From Akkermansiaceae bacterium UBA5689 (GTDB lineage: Bacteria; Verrucomicrobiota; Verrucomicrobiia; Verrucomicrobiales; Akkermansiaceae), in assembly GCA_002420305.1 (NCBI GenBank), contig DIHT01000148.1, forward strand, positions 5,000 through 68,999: 64,000 nt of DNA, read 5' to 3'. Both the position numbers and the translations under genes were made by a program. Numbering within the stretch: the stretch's first letter is position 1; each line of letters begins with the position of its first letter. Positions 18,086-28,205 of this stretch are shown one piece after another. Under the pieces are notes generated by a model. It ran no database searches, had not been told where the DNA came from, and saw only the letters and a program-made list of their open reading frames with translations.

Positions 18086-19336
18086 ATGTCTGAACGCAGA
18101 GTTGTAGTAACCGGCATAGGTGCGATCAGTCCGCTTGGGCATGATCTCGATGCGACATGGAAAAGTCTCAAGGAGGGGCATTCGGGGATCACCCGGATCG
18201 AGCAATGTGATGCCTCGGAGTTCCCATGCCGGATCGCAGGGGAAGTGAGAGGGTTTGATCCCAAGCCGTTTTACACAAATCCGAAGGATGCCAGAAGATC
18301 AGACCGCTACACTCAGTTTGCACTTCCTGCGGCTCGGATGGCGATGGATGACAGTGGGATGGATCCTGAGTCAGTGGACAAAACTCGGATCGGTGTGATG
18401 GTCGGCAGCGGAATTGGCGGTCTTCATACTCTTGTTGAACAGCATACGGTATACATGGAAAAAGGAGCGCCAAGGGTCAGTCCTTTTGTGATTCCGATGA
18501 TGATCGCAAATATTGCGACAGGGATGATCTCAATGGAGTATGGGTTCGGGGGTCCAAATATGGCAATCGTGACAGCTTGTGCGACTGCTAACAACTCCGT
18601 CGGTGAAGCTTGGCGTATTATTAAGTTCGGGGATGCCGAGGCCATTCTGGCAGGGGGTGCGGAAGCCTCGATTAGAGATATGGGGCTGGCTGGTTTCAGC
18701 AATATGAGAGCGCTCAGCTGTCGCAACGATGAGCCCGAACGTGCATCACGACCCTTTGATGTCGATCGCGATGGATTTGTGATGGGGGAGGGGGCAGGAG
18801 TGGTGATGCTCGAAGAACTGGAGCATGCCAAAAAACGTGGAGCAAAGATTTATGCCGAGCTTGCGGGTTACGGGGTAAGTGCAGACGCTCATCATCTGAG
18901 TGCTCCTTCGCCGGATGGGAGTGGTCCTGCCCGTGCGATGCAGATGGCCATGAAGCACGCGCGGGTAAATCCGGATGAAATCGATTATCTGAATGCTCAT
19001 GGGACTTCTACGCCCTTGGGCGATATCGCAGAGACCAGAGCGATCAAGGTAGCATGCGGCAATCATGCCACCAATGGCTTGGCGGTCAGCTCGACGAAAT
19101 CAATGACGGGCCATCTTCTGGGGGCTGCAGGCGCTGTGGAACTTGCCGCCTGCATCATGGCGGTCAGGGAAGGGGTTCTTCCTCCCACGATTAATCTTGA
19201 GAATCAGGATCCCGAATGCGACTTGGATTTCGTGCCGAATGAAGCACGCGAGGCGAAGGTGCGAGTCGCTGCGAGCAATGGCTTCGGCTTTGGTGGGCAC
19301 AATGCCACCCTCATTGTGAAATCTTTTGAAGGGTAG
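18086..19336 (+). CDS. fabF: Beta-ketoacyl-ACP synthase II
   Basis: Condensing enzyme of type II fatty-acid synthesis: joins acyl-ACP with malonyl-ACP. The catalytic triad is visible: cysteine in VTACATANNS, histidine in NAHGTSTPLGD and histidine in TKSMTGHLLGAAGAVE. At 416 aa the length is usual. acpP, normally upstream of fabF, is absent here. It starts with ATG 18086, 63 bp after the zinc-ribbon gene. Confidence 0.95.
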   Translation: MSERRVVVTGIGAISPLGHDLDATWKSLKEGHSGITRIEQCDASEFPCRIAGEVRGFDPKPFYTNPKDARRSDRYTQFALPAARMAMDDSGMDPESVDKTRIGVMVGSGIGGLHTLVEQHTVYMEKGAPRVSPFVIPMMIANIATGMISMEYGFGGPNMAIVTACATANNSVGEAWRIIKFGDAEAILAGGAEASIRDMGLAGFSNMRALSCRNDEPERASRPFDVDRDGFVMGEGAGVVMLEELEHAKKRGAKIYAELAGYGVSADAHHLSAPSPDGSGPARAMQMAMKHARVNPDEIDYLNAHGTSTPLGDIAETRAIKVACGNHATNGLAVSSTKSMTGHLLGAAGAVELAACIMAVREGVLPPTINLENQDPECDLDFVPNEAREAKVRVAASNGFGFGGHNATLIVKSFEG

Positions 19337-19396
19337 ACTGACCCCACGATCTCAACGAAAGCCTGGCAAGCCGGACGAAGAGTCCGTGAGAACGCT

Positions 19397-19687
19397 TCAG
19401 GCGGGGTCTTCCTGAACTGAATTGGCAGCGGCAGCGGCTGCAGCAGCCTTGCGCTCCTCTATTTTTCTCTCTGCTGACTCAGAGATATAGCGCCATCTCA
19501 CGCGGTTGCGCTTGATTGCGCTGCGGGCTTTCCGGACCTTTCTTTGCGTCGGGGTCTCAAAAGCTCTCCGGCGCCGCATCTCCTCGATGATACCTTCGGT
19601 ATCGAGCTTCGTCTTCAGCCGCTTGAGAGCCCGGTCTACGGATTCTCCCTTCTTTATGTCAATGCCGCGGTCGTGACTGTTCGCCAT
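19397..19687 (-). CDS. rpsU: Ribosomal protein bS21, with an alanine-rich C-terminal extension
   Basis: Small-subunit ribosomal protein. The core (IDIKKGESVDRALKRLKTK, then MRRRRAFETPTQRKVRKARSA) is clear bS21, a basic helical protein near the 3' end of 16S rRNA. At 96 aa it is longer than the 60-70 aa usual in proteobacteria. The extra tail includes a run of eight alanines and an acidic end. It is convergent with fabF. Confidence 0.9.
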   Translation of the reverse strand: MANSHDRGIDIKKGESVDRALKRLKTKLDTEGIIEEMRRRRAFETPTQRKVRKARSAIKRNRVRWRYISESAERKIEERKAAAAAAAANSVQEDPA

Positions 19688-19774
19688 GGAGTATTACAGA
19701 GTTTTCCCAGTGACTGGGGGCGCGGAGCCTAGGGGCGCCACACCGGAGCGTCAAGCCGAGATTTACACGTAAAA

Positions 19775-19795
19775 TAGCCTAATTCAGGCATATTC
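19775..19795 (-). terminator. Weak hairpin downstream of secA
   Basis: On the minus strand GCCT, a five-base loop and AGGC are followed by TATTTTA, 28-48 bp after the secA stop. The stem is only 4 bp, so this is a tentative terminator. Confidence 0.25.
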
Positions 19796-19822
19796 TACGG
19801 GTTTCGTCTGACTTCCGCCAAG

Positions 19823-22800
19823 CTATCCCTGCCGACCGCAGCAGGCTTTGTATTTTTTGCCCGATCCGCAGGGACACGGTTCGTTACGGCCCACCTTTAT
19901 ACTTGGTCGGCGCTTTGGAATATTAAGTTTAAGCTGACCTCCCTCTCTTTGTGCGCCACCAGTGGCCTGACCACCTCCTGGGCTGGGAATTCCGCCGGCA
20001 TTTTCGGAGTCCCTATCGTTCAATTCGAGAGGAAGGTTGTGTAGAAACTGCTCGAACTTCTCGAGGTTGGTAGTGCTCCGGAAAAGATTGCCAAGGACCT
20101 CTGCCTCGATCCGGTCCCAGAGAGTTACAAAGAGATTATAGGCCTCGTTCTTATACTCAACGAGAGGATCTTTCTGCCCTTGCGCTCTTAGGCCTACACC
20201 CTCGCGAAGGGCGTCCATATTGTAAAGGTGCTCTTGCCAGAGTTTGTCTATGGAGACCATGACGATGTGTCTTTCCAGCTGGTCAAGAAGGGCAGGGTCT
20301 TCGACTTGAACCTTGAGTTCATATGCCGCCTTGACCTTGCTGATGATGATTGTGCCGATTTCGTCGGCCCCCATGCTCATCATGCTCGAGGGTGACTGTT
20401 CCCAGTGGATTGGGAATGTCGTATTGGCCCAGTTGATCAATTCACTGAAGTCACTACTGTCACCTTCCTCTTGCTCGAAGTATCCTTCGACCTTCGCAGG
20501 GATGACCTTATCGATGATCTCATAGATCATTTCGCGGGGATCTTCGGAGGTTAGAGCTTCGTTCCTGTAGCCATACACAGCGGCCCGCTGGCTATTCATG
20601 ACGTCATCGAAATCGAGGACGTATTTCCGGCGTCGGTAATGAAGTTGCTCCACTCTCCTTTGAGCAGTTTCAACGGAACGGTTGAGCCATCGGTGCTCGA
20701 GAGCTTCGCCATCTTTCATGCCGAAGCGATCCATCATGTTGGTCATTCGGTCGGCTGCTGCAAAGTTACGCATCAAGTCATCTTCGAAAGAGATGAAAAA
20801 CTGGGACGCGCCCGGGTCTCCCTGACGGGCACAACGTCCACGCAGCTGGCGGTCAATCCGTCGGGATTCATGTCTTTCTGTTCCTACCACCATGAGTCCA
20901 CCAAGCTTAGAGACTCCTTCGGAGAGCTTGATGTCGGTGCCTCGGCCGGCCATATTGGTTGACACGGTAACCGCGCCTCTCTGCCCGGCACTGGTGACGA
21001 TCTCCGCTTCCTGACGATGGTATTTCGCGTTGAGAACGGAGTGGGGTATCTTAGCGCGCTTTAGCATTCGGGAGAGAGTCTCCGAGGCATCTACCGAAGC
21101 GGTCCCTACTAGGACTGGCTGGCCCTTCTGGTGGGACTCCTGGATCGCGGTAATTACAGCGTTGTATTTCTCCCTTCTCGTTTTGAAGACTTGGTCGTTA
21201 CGGTCTTCCCGCTGATTAGGCTCATTGGGTGGGATCGGCAGGACATCGAGATTGTAAATATCAGAGAACTCCGCGGCTTCCGTTTCGGCAGTTCCGGTCA
21301 TTCCCGCCAGTTTCTCATAAAGGCGGAAGTAATTCTGAATCGTAATTGTAGCATAGGTCTGCGTCTCACGTTCAATTTCAACGCCTTCCTTGGCCTCCAC
21401 GGCCTGATGCAGTCCGTCGGACCATCTGCGGCCAGGCATCTCACGACCGGTATTCTCATCGACAATGATCACCTTGTTTTCCTGAACGACATATTCAACA
21501 TCCCGCTCATAAAGGCAGAAGGCCTTGAGGAGCTGTGAGATTGAGTGCATTTTCTCACCCCTGCGATCCAAACTTGCCTCAACCTGTTCCTTGGCTTCCA
21601 GTGCCATTTTCTCATCGAGATCTGGATTTGCATCGATTTCGGCGAAGGCTTCCACCAAGTCGGGGAGGACGAAGGATTCAGGATCACCAGGCGAGAGGAA
21701 CTCGCGCCCCATTTCCATCAAGTCGGCATCGTGCCCTTTTTCGTCGATAGTAAAAAAGAGCTCCTCCTTAATCGCAAAAAGCTCTTTTTTCTGAGTATCC
21801 TGATAAAGTGCCAACTCACTTTTCTGGACCAGACGGCGAAGGTCCGGGTCCTCCATCGACCGCATAAGCTGACGATTTCGCGGTTGTCCCAGTTTGATCT
21901 TAAAGAGGCATCGTCCGGCCTCCTCTTCATCCCCATTGTCTAGATGCTTCTTAGCTTCGGCAGCCAGTTCGTTACAGAGCAGATTTTGTTTCTTAACGAG
22001 CTGCTCAACCAATCCCTTGTGCCGAACGTACTGCTCGGTCGAGGAGTTCATCACCGAGGGGCCGGAGATAATGAGAGGGGTTCGGGCCTCATCGATAAGA
22101 ATGGAGTCGACCTCGTCAATGATCGCAAAGTAGTGAGAACGCTGTACCTGTTCATCGCAAGAGGATGCCATTCCGTTATCACGAAGGTAGTCGAAACCAA
22201 ACTCTGAGTTGGTTCCGTATGTGATGTCACAGCAATACTGCTCTCTTCGAATTGGAGGAGCCTGTTGATTCTGGATACAGCCCACGGTAAGCCCCAGATA
22301 CTTAAAGACTGCACCCATCCACTCTGAGTCTCTTCGTGCCAGATAATCATTTACCGTGACCACATGAACTCCCAGTCCGGTCAGGGCGTTCAGAAATACA
22401 GGGAGAGTGGCTACCAAGGTCTTTCCTTCCCCGGTTTGCATTTCCGCTATCATCTTACGATGGAGAGCTATTCCTCCAAATAGCTGAACGTCGAAATGGA
22501 CCATGTCCCATGCAAGAGGCTGGTCGCAGACGTCAACCGTCTCTCCAACGAGGCGTCGTGCCGCATTTTTTACGACAGCAAATGCTTCTGGAAGAATCTC
22601 CTCGAGATATTTCCTCCTTAGTTCAGGAAACCGGTCTTCGATGCTGCGGAAGGACTCCTTGGCATTCTCGATGGAGTCAGGATCGGGTGTTACGCGGTCT
22701 GGGAGACTTGGAAACTCATCCCGGAGAGATAACATGCGTTCACCTACGGCGGTGGCCATTTCGGAAAGCTTGTCCGCATCTAACTGTTCGATCTGACGCT

Positions 22801-22993
22801 TGGTGGCGGTCTCAAGAGGAAGATACCTTCCCAAGTGCTTCTGCCATCCCTCAACCTTGTTGAGGATCGCCTCCCTGGACTCGCCTTGAAGGGATTCCTC
22901 GATTTTGTTTATTCGAGCAACCATCGGCCGCATGCGCTTGAGTTCGCGCTGGTGTTTCGATCCGACGATTTTCTGGAGAATCCACTTGATCAT
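19823..22993 (-). CDS. secA: Protein translocase ATPase SecA
   Basis: Motor of the Sec export machine, pushing preproteins through SecYEG. Visible parts: nucleotide-binding domain 1 with MQTGEGKTLVATLP, the DEVDSILIDEARTPLIISG motif II, domain 2 with TNMAGRGTDI and RQLRGRCARQGDPG, the helical scaffold and wing region, and a C-terminal SEC-C zinc motif (CPCGSGKKYKACCG) that binds SecB or ribosomes. At 1056 aa it is about 150 residues longer than E. coli SecA. The extra length is mostly an insertion after ARTPLIISG in the preprotein-crosslinking region, as also seen in Bacteroidota. Confidence 0.95.
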   Translation of the reverse strand: MIKWILQKIVGSKHQRELKRMRPMVARINKIEESLQGESREAILNKVEGWQKHLGRYLPLETATKRQIEQLDADKLSEMATAVGERMLSLRDEFPSLPDRVTPDPDSIENAKESFRSIEDRFPELRRKYLEEILPEAFAVVKNAARRLVGETVDVCDQPLAWDMVHFDVQLFGGIALHRKMIAEMQTGEGKTLVATLPVFLNALTGLGVHVVTVNDYLARRDSEWMGAVFKYLGLTVGCIQNQQAPPIRREQYCCDITYGTNSEFGFDYLRDNGMASSCDEQVQRSHYFAIIDEVDSILIDEARTPLIISGPSVMNSSTEQYVRHKGLVEQLVKKQNLLCNELAAEAKKHLDNGDEEEAGRCLFKIKLGQPRNRQLMRSMEDPDLRRLVQKSELALYQDTQKKELFAIKEELFFTIDEKGHDADLMEMGREFLSPGDPESFVLPDLVEAFAEIDANPDLDEKMALEAKEQVEASLDRRGEKMHSISQLLKAFCLYERDVEYVVQENKVIIVDENTGREMPGRRWSDGLHQAVEAKEGVEIERETQTYATITIQNYFRLYEKLAGMTGTAETEAAEFSDIYNLDVLPIPPNEPNQREDRNDQVFKTRREKYNAVITAIQESHQKGQPVLVGTASVDASETLSRMLKRAKIPHSVLNAKYHRQEAEIVTSAGQRGAVTVSTNMAGRGTDIKLSEGVSKLGGLMVVGTERHESRRIDRQLRGRCARQGDPGASQFFISFEDDLMRNFAAADRMTNMMDRFGMKDGEALEHRWLNRSVETAQRRVEQLHYRRRKYVLDFDDVMNSQRAAVYGYRNEALTSEDPREMIYEIIDKVIPAKVEGYFEQEEGDSSDFSELINWANTTFPIHWEQSPSSMMSMGADEIGTIIISKVKAAYELKVQVEDPALLDQLERHIVMVSIDKLWQEHLYNMDALREGVGLRAQGQKDPLVEYKNEAYNLFVTLWDRIEAEVLGNLFRSTTNLEKFEQFLHNLPLELNDRDSENAGGIPSPGGGQATGGAQREGGQLKLNIPKRRPSIKVGRNEPCPCGSGKKYKACCGRQG

Positions 22994-23261
22994 GAGGTAG
23001 GAAAGCTGTGAGAGCTGAAAGTCCTAAGGTAACTGGGTCAATACACGGAGGGAGGGCCAAGGGCAAGGCGCGGTACCGTTAGAATCTTGTTTTTAAGGTT
23101 CCATTCGGCCGATGGGATTTGAACGGAGTGCCTGCGGGTCAGAATTCCATCTACCTGATCTGAATTGGGCGAGGCTAGGCCTTTCATACCGCAGTTGCCG
23201 GGAGATTCGCTGCCCAGTGTCAGTTAAGGTGCCTGGAGCACCTCCACAAAAGCAGACAGGC

Positions 23262-24044
23262 CTAGATGCTAACAGCGTTGAAGCCGCCATCCACTATCAT
23301 TTCGGTGCCAGTGATAAATCCGCCAGCTCGGTTTGAAGCGAGTAGCAGGGTCGCACCTACCAGCTCGTGAGCCTCACCAAAACGGTCCATCGGGGTGTGA
23401 CCCATGATCTGAGCTACTCGGTCAGGGGTAAGGACTTTACGATTTTGTTCCGCGGGGAAAAATCCTGGCACCAGAGTATTTACCCGGATTCCGTGAGGTG
23501 CCCACTCACGGGCGAGGTTACGGCTGAGATTGTGAACAGCTCCTTTTGATGCGGAATAAGTAAAGACGCGCGAGAGAGGGTTGAGGCCAGAAATAGACCC
23601 AAGGTTGATAATTGAACCCTTGATATTCTGCTCGAGAAAGTAACTGCCGAAGCTCTGGCACCCCCGGAGAACCCCAGCGAGGTTGATATCAATGATATTG
23701 GCAAATTCTTCCTCCGTAATATCCAGAACCGGAGTAGGGGAATTGATTCCCGCACCGTTGACGAGGATATCGACTCTTCCATGCTGTGCGATAACCTCGT
23801 CGCGGAGGTTATCGAGACCGGCTCGGCAACTCACATCGGCTGCAACAAAGTGTGCTCGTCCACCCTTGGAGGCAATTGCATCGATGCGGGCAATTGCCTT
23901 TTGCTCGCTTCTTCCGACCAAGACGACATCTGCCCCAGCTTGCGAGAGCCCTTCCGCCATCGCTCCACAAAGTTCACCAGTGCCGCCAATGACAACGGCG
24001 ATCTTGCCTTCCAGAGAGAATAGTTCGGAGAGAAATGTGGGCAT
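23262..24044 (-). CDS. SDR-family NAD(P)-dependent oxidoreductase
   Basis: Classical short-chain dehydrogenase of 260 aa. It has a Rossmann nucleotide-binding motif ([18 protein letters not shown]), NGAG (LVNGAGINS), a catalytic serine region ([10 protein letters not shown]) and the YSASK active-site tyrosine-lysine. The end ([14 protein letters not shown]) is typical of FabG-like and gluconate 5-dehydrogenase-like enzymes. The cosubstrate preference and substrate are not readable. It stands alone, divergent from smc. Confidence 0.85.
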   Translation of the reverse strand: MPTFLSELFSLEGKIAVVIGGTGELCGAMAEGLSQAGADVVLVGRSEQKAIARIDAIASKGGRAHFVAADVSCRAGLDNLRDEVIAQHGRVDILVNGAGINSPTPVLDITEEEFANIIDINLAGVLRGCQSFGSYFLEQNIKGSIINLGSISGLNPLSRVFTYSASKGAVHNLSRNLAREWAPHGIRVNTLVPGFFPAEQNRKVLTPDRVAQIMGHTPMDRFGEAHELVGATLLLASNRAGGFITGTEMIVDGGFNAVSI

Positions 24045-24311
24045 GGGGGCGGGTTCTAAAGGTGGAGAGAAGACAGGTCAATCGCACGGTGGGGCTCTGG
24101 ATCGGGCAAACCTTTGCTGGCTCTGGGATTGGGTCAGCGAGGGTATTATGGAGGCTCATTGGCTCTGGCAGCACAAATTACCAAGATTTGGACAATTCGA
24201 GATATCGTATGAGTTTTCTAAAAATATACTATATCTTGTGGAAGTGGGGTTCTTTTCTTGCCCGAGTAGGGGTCGTCATTTATTTTTTACGCGCACGCCG
24301 GAATAACACAA

Positions 24312-27300
24312 ATGCATCTAAAGTCTCTCATTCTCCAAGGGTTTAAGTCATTCGCTGAGCGCACTACCTTTGAGTTTCACGAAGGAATTACCGGGATTGT
24401 GGGGCCTAATGGTTGCGGAAAATCCAATGTGGTTGATGCCGTTCGCTGGGTTCTGGGGGAGACTTCTGCAAAAGCGCTGCGGGGTGGGGAGATGGCAGAC
24501 GTCATCTTTAATGGCACTGACAAGAGGAAAGCTCTGCCGATGGCGGAGGTAACCCTGAATCTGACGGAGTGCGAGGGCTCTCTCAAAACGGAATATCATG
24601 AGGTGGCGATCACGCGTCGAGTTTTTAGGGATGGAAAATCAGAATACCGGATAAACGACAGACTGTGTCGCCTTCGCGATATCCATGAGCTCTTCATGGA
24701 TACCGGCATCGGTCGGTCGGCGTATTCGATCATGGAACAGGGGAAGATCGATTTGCTCCTTAGTGCGAAACCCGAGGATCGTCGCCAGGTGTTTGAGGAG
24801 GCTGCCGGGATTACCAAGTTTAAGAAGGAGAAGAAGGAAGCACTGCGAAAACTGGAGTACACGGAAGCAAACCTTCTTAGAGTTCATGATGTCCTTGAGG
24901 AACAAGGAAGACGGATCAACTCTCTGAAGCGGCAGGTAGCGAAGGCGCGGCGTTATCAGGCCCTCGCTAATGATGTCAGAATTCTTGATACTCACCTGAG
25001 CCAGAAACGATTTAGCGAGGAATCTGCTGCGAGGGAAGAGCTGATGACTTCCCTGAAGTCTCTGGAAAAGCAGAGGGCAGATCTGGAGGAGAGTCTTCCA
25101 GAAGTCGAAATGGAAGTTGTAAGGGCGAGGGACAATGCAACCAACCTTGAGGGTGAGCTTTCTGAGCTTCGTCAGCGGCTTTCGAATCACCAGAATGCGG
25201 CCAAGGCCGCAGGAAGCAGAATTCTCTTTAACGAAGAGCGATGCCGGGAACTGCAGGAGCGGATTGAGACGAATCGGGGCGACTTGGAGGCGGGTGGTGA
25301 AAAGCTCGCCCAGCAGGAGCTCGACTTTAATGTTTCAAAAGATGAGCTGCATGTCCTGCATGAACGAATCGAGGAGCGTAGTGGAGCTCTCGTTCAGAAG
25401 GTGAGTCTGGTAGAGGAGCTGAAAAACCAGCGTGAAACAAGTGCGGGTAGCCTGCATCAGGCTCGCGAAGAATCGAAGAGGCTTGAGGCAGTGCTTGCCT
25501 CTGCGGAGGCGAAAATCGAGAGCGCTGAGCTGACTTCGGCCTCGAATCGTGAACGCCTCATGCGCCTCTCCGAGGAAGAGGAAGTTCTCCAGGTGGAAAT
25601 GGTGGAGTTACAGGGGACAGAAAAGGATCTGACGAAGAAGATTTCCGAGGAAGAAGATAGAACCAGGCAAATTGAGGAGCAGAAGCTAGCTGCCGAGAGG
25701 TCTTACCAGCATGCGAGAGGTGACCTTGAGGCCTGCCGGGAGCGTTGTGGAGAGCTGGATCGTGATCTGACGGCTCGGCGGTCTCGCCTGGAGCTGCTCC
25801 AGCAGCTTCTGGCGAGGGGTGAGGGACTTAATGAGGGAACCCAGCGGGTGCTGGCCGGTCTGGATGATCCTAGCTTAATACAGCCTGGATTACGTGGTGT
25901 TTTGGGAAGCAAGCTCCAGGTAAGGAACGGTTTTGAGCGAGCGGTAGAAGGAGCGTTGGGGGCCAACTTGGAGGCGATTCTCGTTCGGGATGCGGATCTC
26001 GCTGATGCTATTCTGGATCAACTCGCCCAGACTGGGCAGGGCGAGGTTTCGTTGATCGCGCCGGAATGGGTTGGTCCCGAGTATGACAGGCAGCTTATGA
26101 CTGTTCCGGAAGGAGCAGAGTGCTGGGTGGCAGACTGTGTCAACGCGGAACAGGAAGTGGGCTCGGTCGTGGCCCGCCTTCTAGAGGACGTCCTGGTTGT
26201 GAAGGATCGTCCAGCTGCTCATCGGCTTCGGACCCAGAACCCTTCATGGTCCTGTGTTACTCTCGCAGGAGAGATCGTGAGTGCAGAGGGCATTTTTCGG
26301 GGAGGCCGAGCGGGAGGAGATGCTGGAAAGTCCATACTTGAGCGACGCAAGGAGGTGAAAGACTTGGAGGATGAAGTTGAGCATCTTGCCTCGGTTCTAC
26401 GCGAAGAAACGGACAAGCTTGATAGCAACACACATCAGGCTAATGAGCTTTTTGCCTCTGCAGAGCAGGGAAAAGATCGTCTGCAAAGGCAGCAGGTTGA
26501 ACTTTCTACCTTACGCGGACGGGCTTCACTGGCGGGGCAGGAAGTCACATCATTTGAGAGTAAACTAGGAAATGTGCATCGTGAGCGGGAGGAGATCCAA
26601 GTCCGCGAGGAGAGCGAAGCTGGATTGAGGACTGGCTTGCAGAGTGAGCTCGTGGAAGCCCGAGGTAAGCTCGAAACGGTAGAAAGTGAGATCAACCGGC
26701 TCAGTATGCAAATGGAGGAGCTCGGCAGGAGAGAGACCGAGGAGCGAGAGGAGCAGGGCAAATTGCAGACAGCATTGGCTGTTGAGCGTCGGACTCGTGA
26801 GGCGGCTGAGCAGCAGCAGGTGCCAATCCAGACGAGGATTGGTGAGCTTAAGGAGCTCAATACCCGCCGACTTTTGGAGATCGAGGAGTTCGAGAGGCGG
26901 ATTAAATCTGCTGGGCAGGAAGATGAGGGTCTTCGGGAGGAAATAGCCGAGCGGGGTAGGCAGGAAGAAAAGGTTCAATCAGAAATTAACGATGTGGGTG
27001 CCCGTCGAAGCGAGATCCAGCAGGCTATCAATGCCGCCGAGGCAGCTCTTTCGGATTTACGTCGCAAGCTGAGCCAGTCTAGTGAGCAGCGGGGCAGGGA
27101 GGAAGTGTCTCTGGCCAAGATCGACATGCGATTGGAGAAGCTGCTGGAGAGCGTCATGGAGCGCTACCAGGTGGATCTTCAGACTTTTGAAACGGATTCG
27201 CACGCTCTGCTTGCCTGCATGATGGAACAGAGAAAAGCAATGCGATCCCTCGAAAAGCGTCGGGCTACCCTTGCGGCCAAGGCGCCTGTCAGCGATGGGG

Positions 27301-28166
27301 ACGAGGCAACTACAGAAGAGGAGACTGTGGATGGGGAGCAGTCAGGATCAGGTGAGGATCTAGAATCGATCATTGAAGAGGAAGGGACGATTGCGGAGCG
27401 AGTCGAGGAAGAACTCCAGAACGTCGATCTGGAGGATGGCCCTGACTGGAAGTTCATTGAGTTGGCTGTCGAGGAGCTCAGAGGAAGACTAGACAGCATG
27501 GGGCCGGTCAATATTGACTCGATCGATGAATTTGAAGAGTTGGAAGAACGTCATGATTTTGTGAAGGGCCAGCACGACGATCTTGTTGTTTCCAAGGAGG
27601 AACTCCTCAATGTGATTGAAAAGATCAATACGGAAACGACTGTCCTTTTCGCTGAGACCTTCAAACAAGTGCAGACCAATTTCCGTGAGATGTTCAAAGA
27701 GCTGTTTGGGTCAAGCGCCAAGGCAGATCTGATTCTCCTCGATGAGGGTGATCCCCTTGAATGTGGAATTGAGGTTATAGCCAAGCCCCCCGGAAAGAAG
27801 CTACAGTCCATCACTCTTCTTTCTGGAGGAGAACGCTCGATGACGGCTGTTGCTCTCCTTTTCTCCATATACATGGTCAAGCCGAGTCCCTTTTGCGTTC
27901 TCGACGAATTGGATGCGCCTTTGGATGAGTCTAATATCGGGCGCTTCCTCAAGGTGCTGGATCGCTTTGTAGATCAGAGCCAGTTCATCATTGTGACTCA
28001 TAATAAGAGGACCATGAGCCGGGCCGATGTCATGTATGGGGTGACGATGGAAGAATTCGGGGTTTCCAAGCCGGTGGGAATGCGCCTGACAGCGGCAGCG
28101 ACCAGCAAGGGAAAAGCTAAAGGTGCGGCGTCGCGTGCCGCCGAGCGCCTCGATGCCGAGGAATAG
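24312..28166 (+). CDS. smc: Chromosome segregation ATPase SMC
   Basis: Condensin ATPase that organises and segregates the chromosome with ScpA/ScpB. At 1284 aa it has the full form: Walker A GPNGCGKSNVVDAVRWVLG at the N-terminus, long coiled coil, hinge domain at about residues 515-640 (GLRGVLGSKLQVRNGFERAVEGALG), second coiled coil, signature LLSGGERSMTAVALLFSIY and Walker B FCVLDELDAPLDE. A highly acidic, low-complexity insert (residues about 1000-1035) interrupts the second coil near the head. scpA/scpB are not in the window. Confidence 0.95.
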   Translation: MHLKSLILQGFKSFAERTTFEFHEGITGIVGPNGCGKSNVVDAVRWVLGETSAKALRGGEMADVIFNGTDKRKALPMAEVTLNLTECEGSLKTEYHEVAITRRVFRDGKSEYRINDRLCRLRDIHELFMDTGIGRSAYSIMEQGKIDLLLSAKPEDRRQVFEEAAGITKFKKEKKEALRKLEYTEANLLRVHDVLEEQGRRINSLKRQVAKARRYQALANDVRILDTHLSQKRFSEESAAREELMTSLKSLEKQRADLEESLPEVEMEVVRARDNATNLEGELSELRQRLSNHQNAAKAAGSRILFNEERCRELQERIETNRGDLEAGGEKLAQQELDFNVSKDELHVLHERIEERSGALVQKVSLVEELKNQRETSAGSLHQAREESKRLEAVLASAEAKIESAELTSASNRERLMRLSEEEEVLQVEMVELQGTEKDLTKKISEEEDRTRQIEEQKLAAERSYQHARGDLEACRERCGELDRDLTARRSRLELLQQLLARGEGLNEGTQRVLAGLDDPSLIQPGLRGVLGSKLQVRNGFERAVEGALGANLEAILVRDADLADAILDQLAQTGQGEVSLIAPEWVGPEYDRQLMTVPEGAECWVADCVNAEQEVGSVVARLLEDVLVVKDRPAAHRLRTQNPSWSCVTLAGEIVSAEGIFRGGRAGGDAGKSILERRKEVKDLEDEVEHLASVLREETDKLDSNTHQANELFASAEQGKDRLQRQQVELSTLRGRASLAGQEVTSFESKLGNVHREREEIQVREESEAGLRTGLQSELVEARGKLETVESEINRLSMQMEELGRRETEEREEQGKLQTALAVERRTREAAEQQQVPIQTRIGELKELNTRRLLEIEEFERRIKSAGQEDEGLREEIAERGRQEEKVQSEINDVGARRSEIQQAINAAEAALSDLRRKLSQSSEQRGREEVSLAKIDMRLEKLLESVMERYQVDLQTFETDSHALLACMMEQRKAMRSLEKRRATLAAKAPVSDGDEATTEEETVDGEQSGSGEDLESIIEEEGTIAERVEEELQNVDLEDGPDWKFIELAVEELRGRLDSMGPVNIDSIDEFEELEERHDFVKGQHDDLVVSKEELLNVIEKINTETTVLFAETFKQVQTNFREMFKELFGSSAKADLILLDEGDPLECGIEVIAKPPGKKLQSITLLSGGERSMTAVALLFSIYMVKPSPFCVLDELDAPLDESNIGRFLKVLDRFVDQSQFIIVTHNKRTMSRADVMYGVTMEEFGVSKPVGMRLTAAATSKGKAKGAASRAAERLDAEE

Positions 28167-28167
28167 G

Positions 28168-28195
28168 GGCACCCCGAACTCACGGGGCTAGTGCC
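28168..28195. terminator. Hairpin between convergent smc and ffh
   Basis: GGCAC-CCCG, a six-base loop, then CGGG, a GCTA bulge and GTGCC form a nested stem in the 39-bp gap between the two convergent stop codons. It may terminate both transcripts, though there is no T-tract. Confidence 0.4.
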
Positions 28196-28205
28196 GAAAG
28201 ACGCT

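Noticed and set aside
23097..23150. tRNA-like T-arm on the minus strand (GTTCAAATCCC)
   Set aside because: No T-stem pairing, no acceptor stem and no anticodon arm can be formed around it.
24045..24311. An AT-rich segment upstream of smc as a promoter
   Set aside because: TATACT is present near 24230, but no -35 element stands at a proper distance, so I do not call it.
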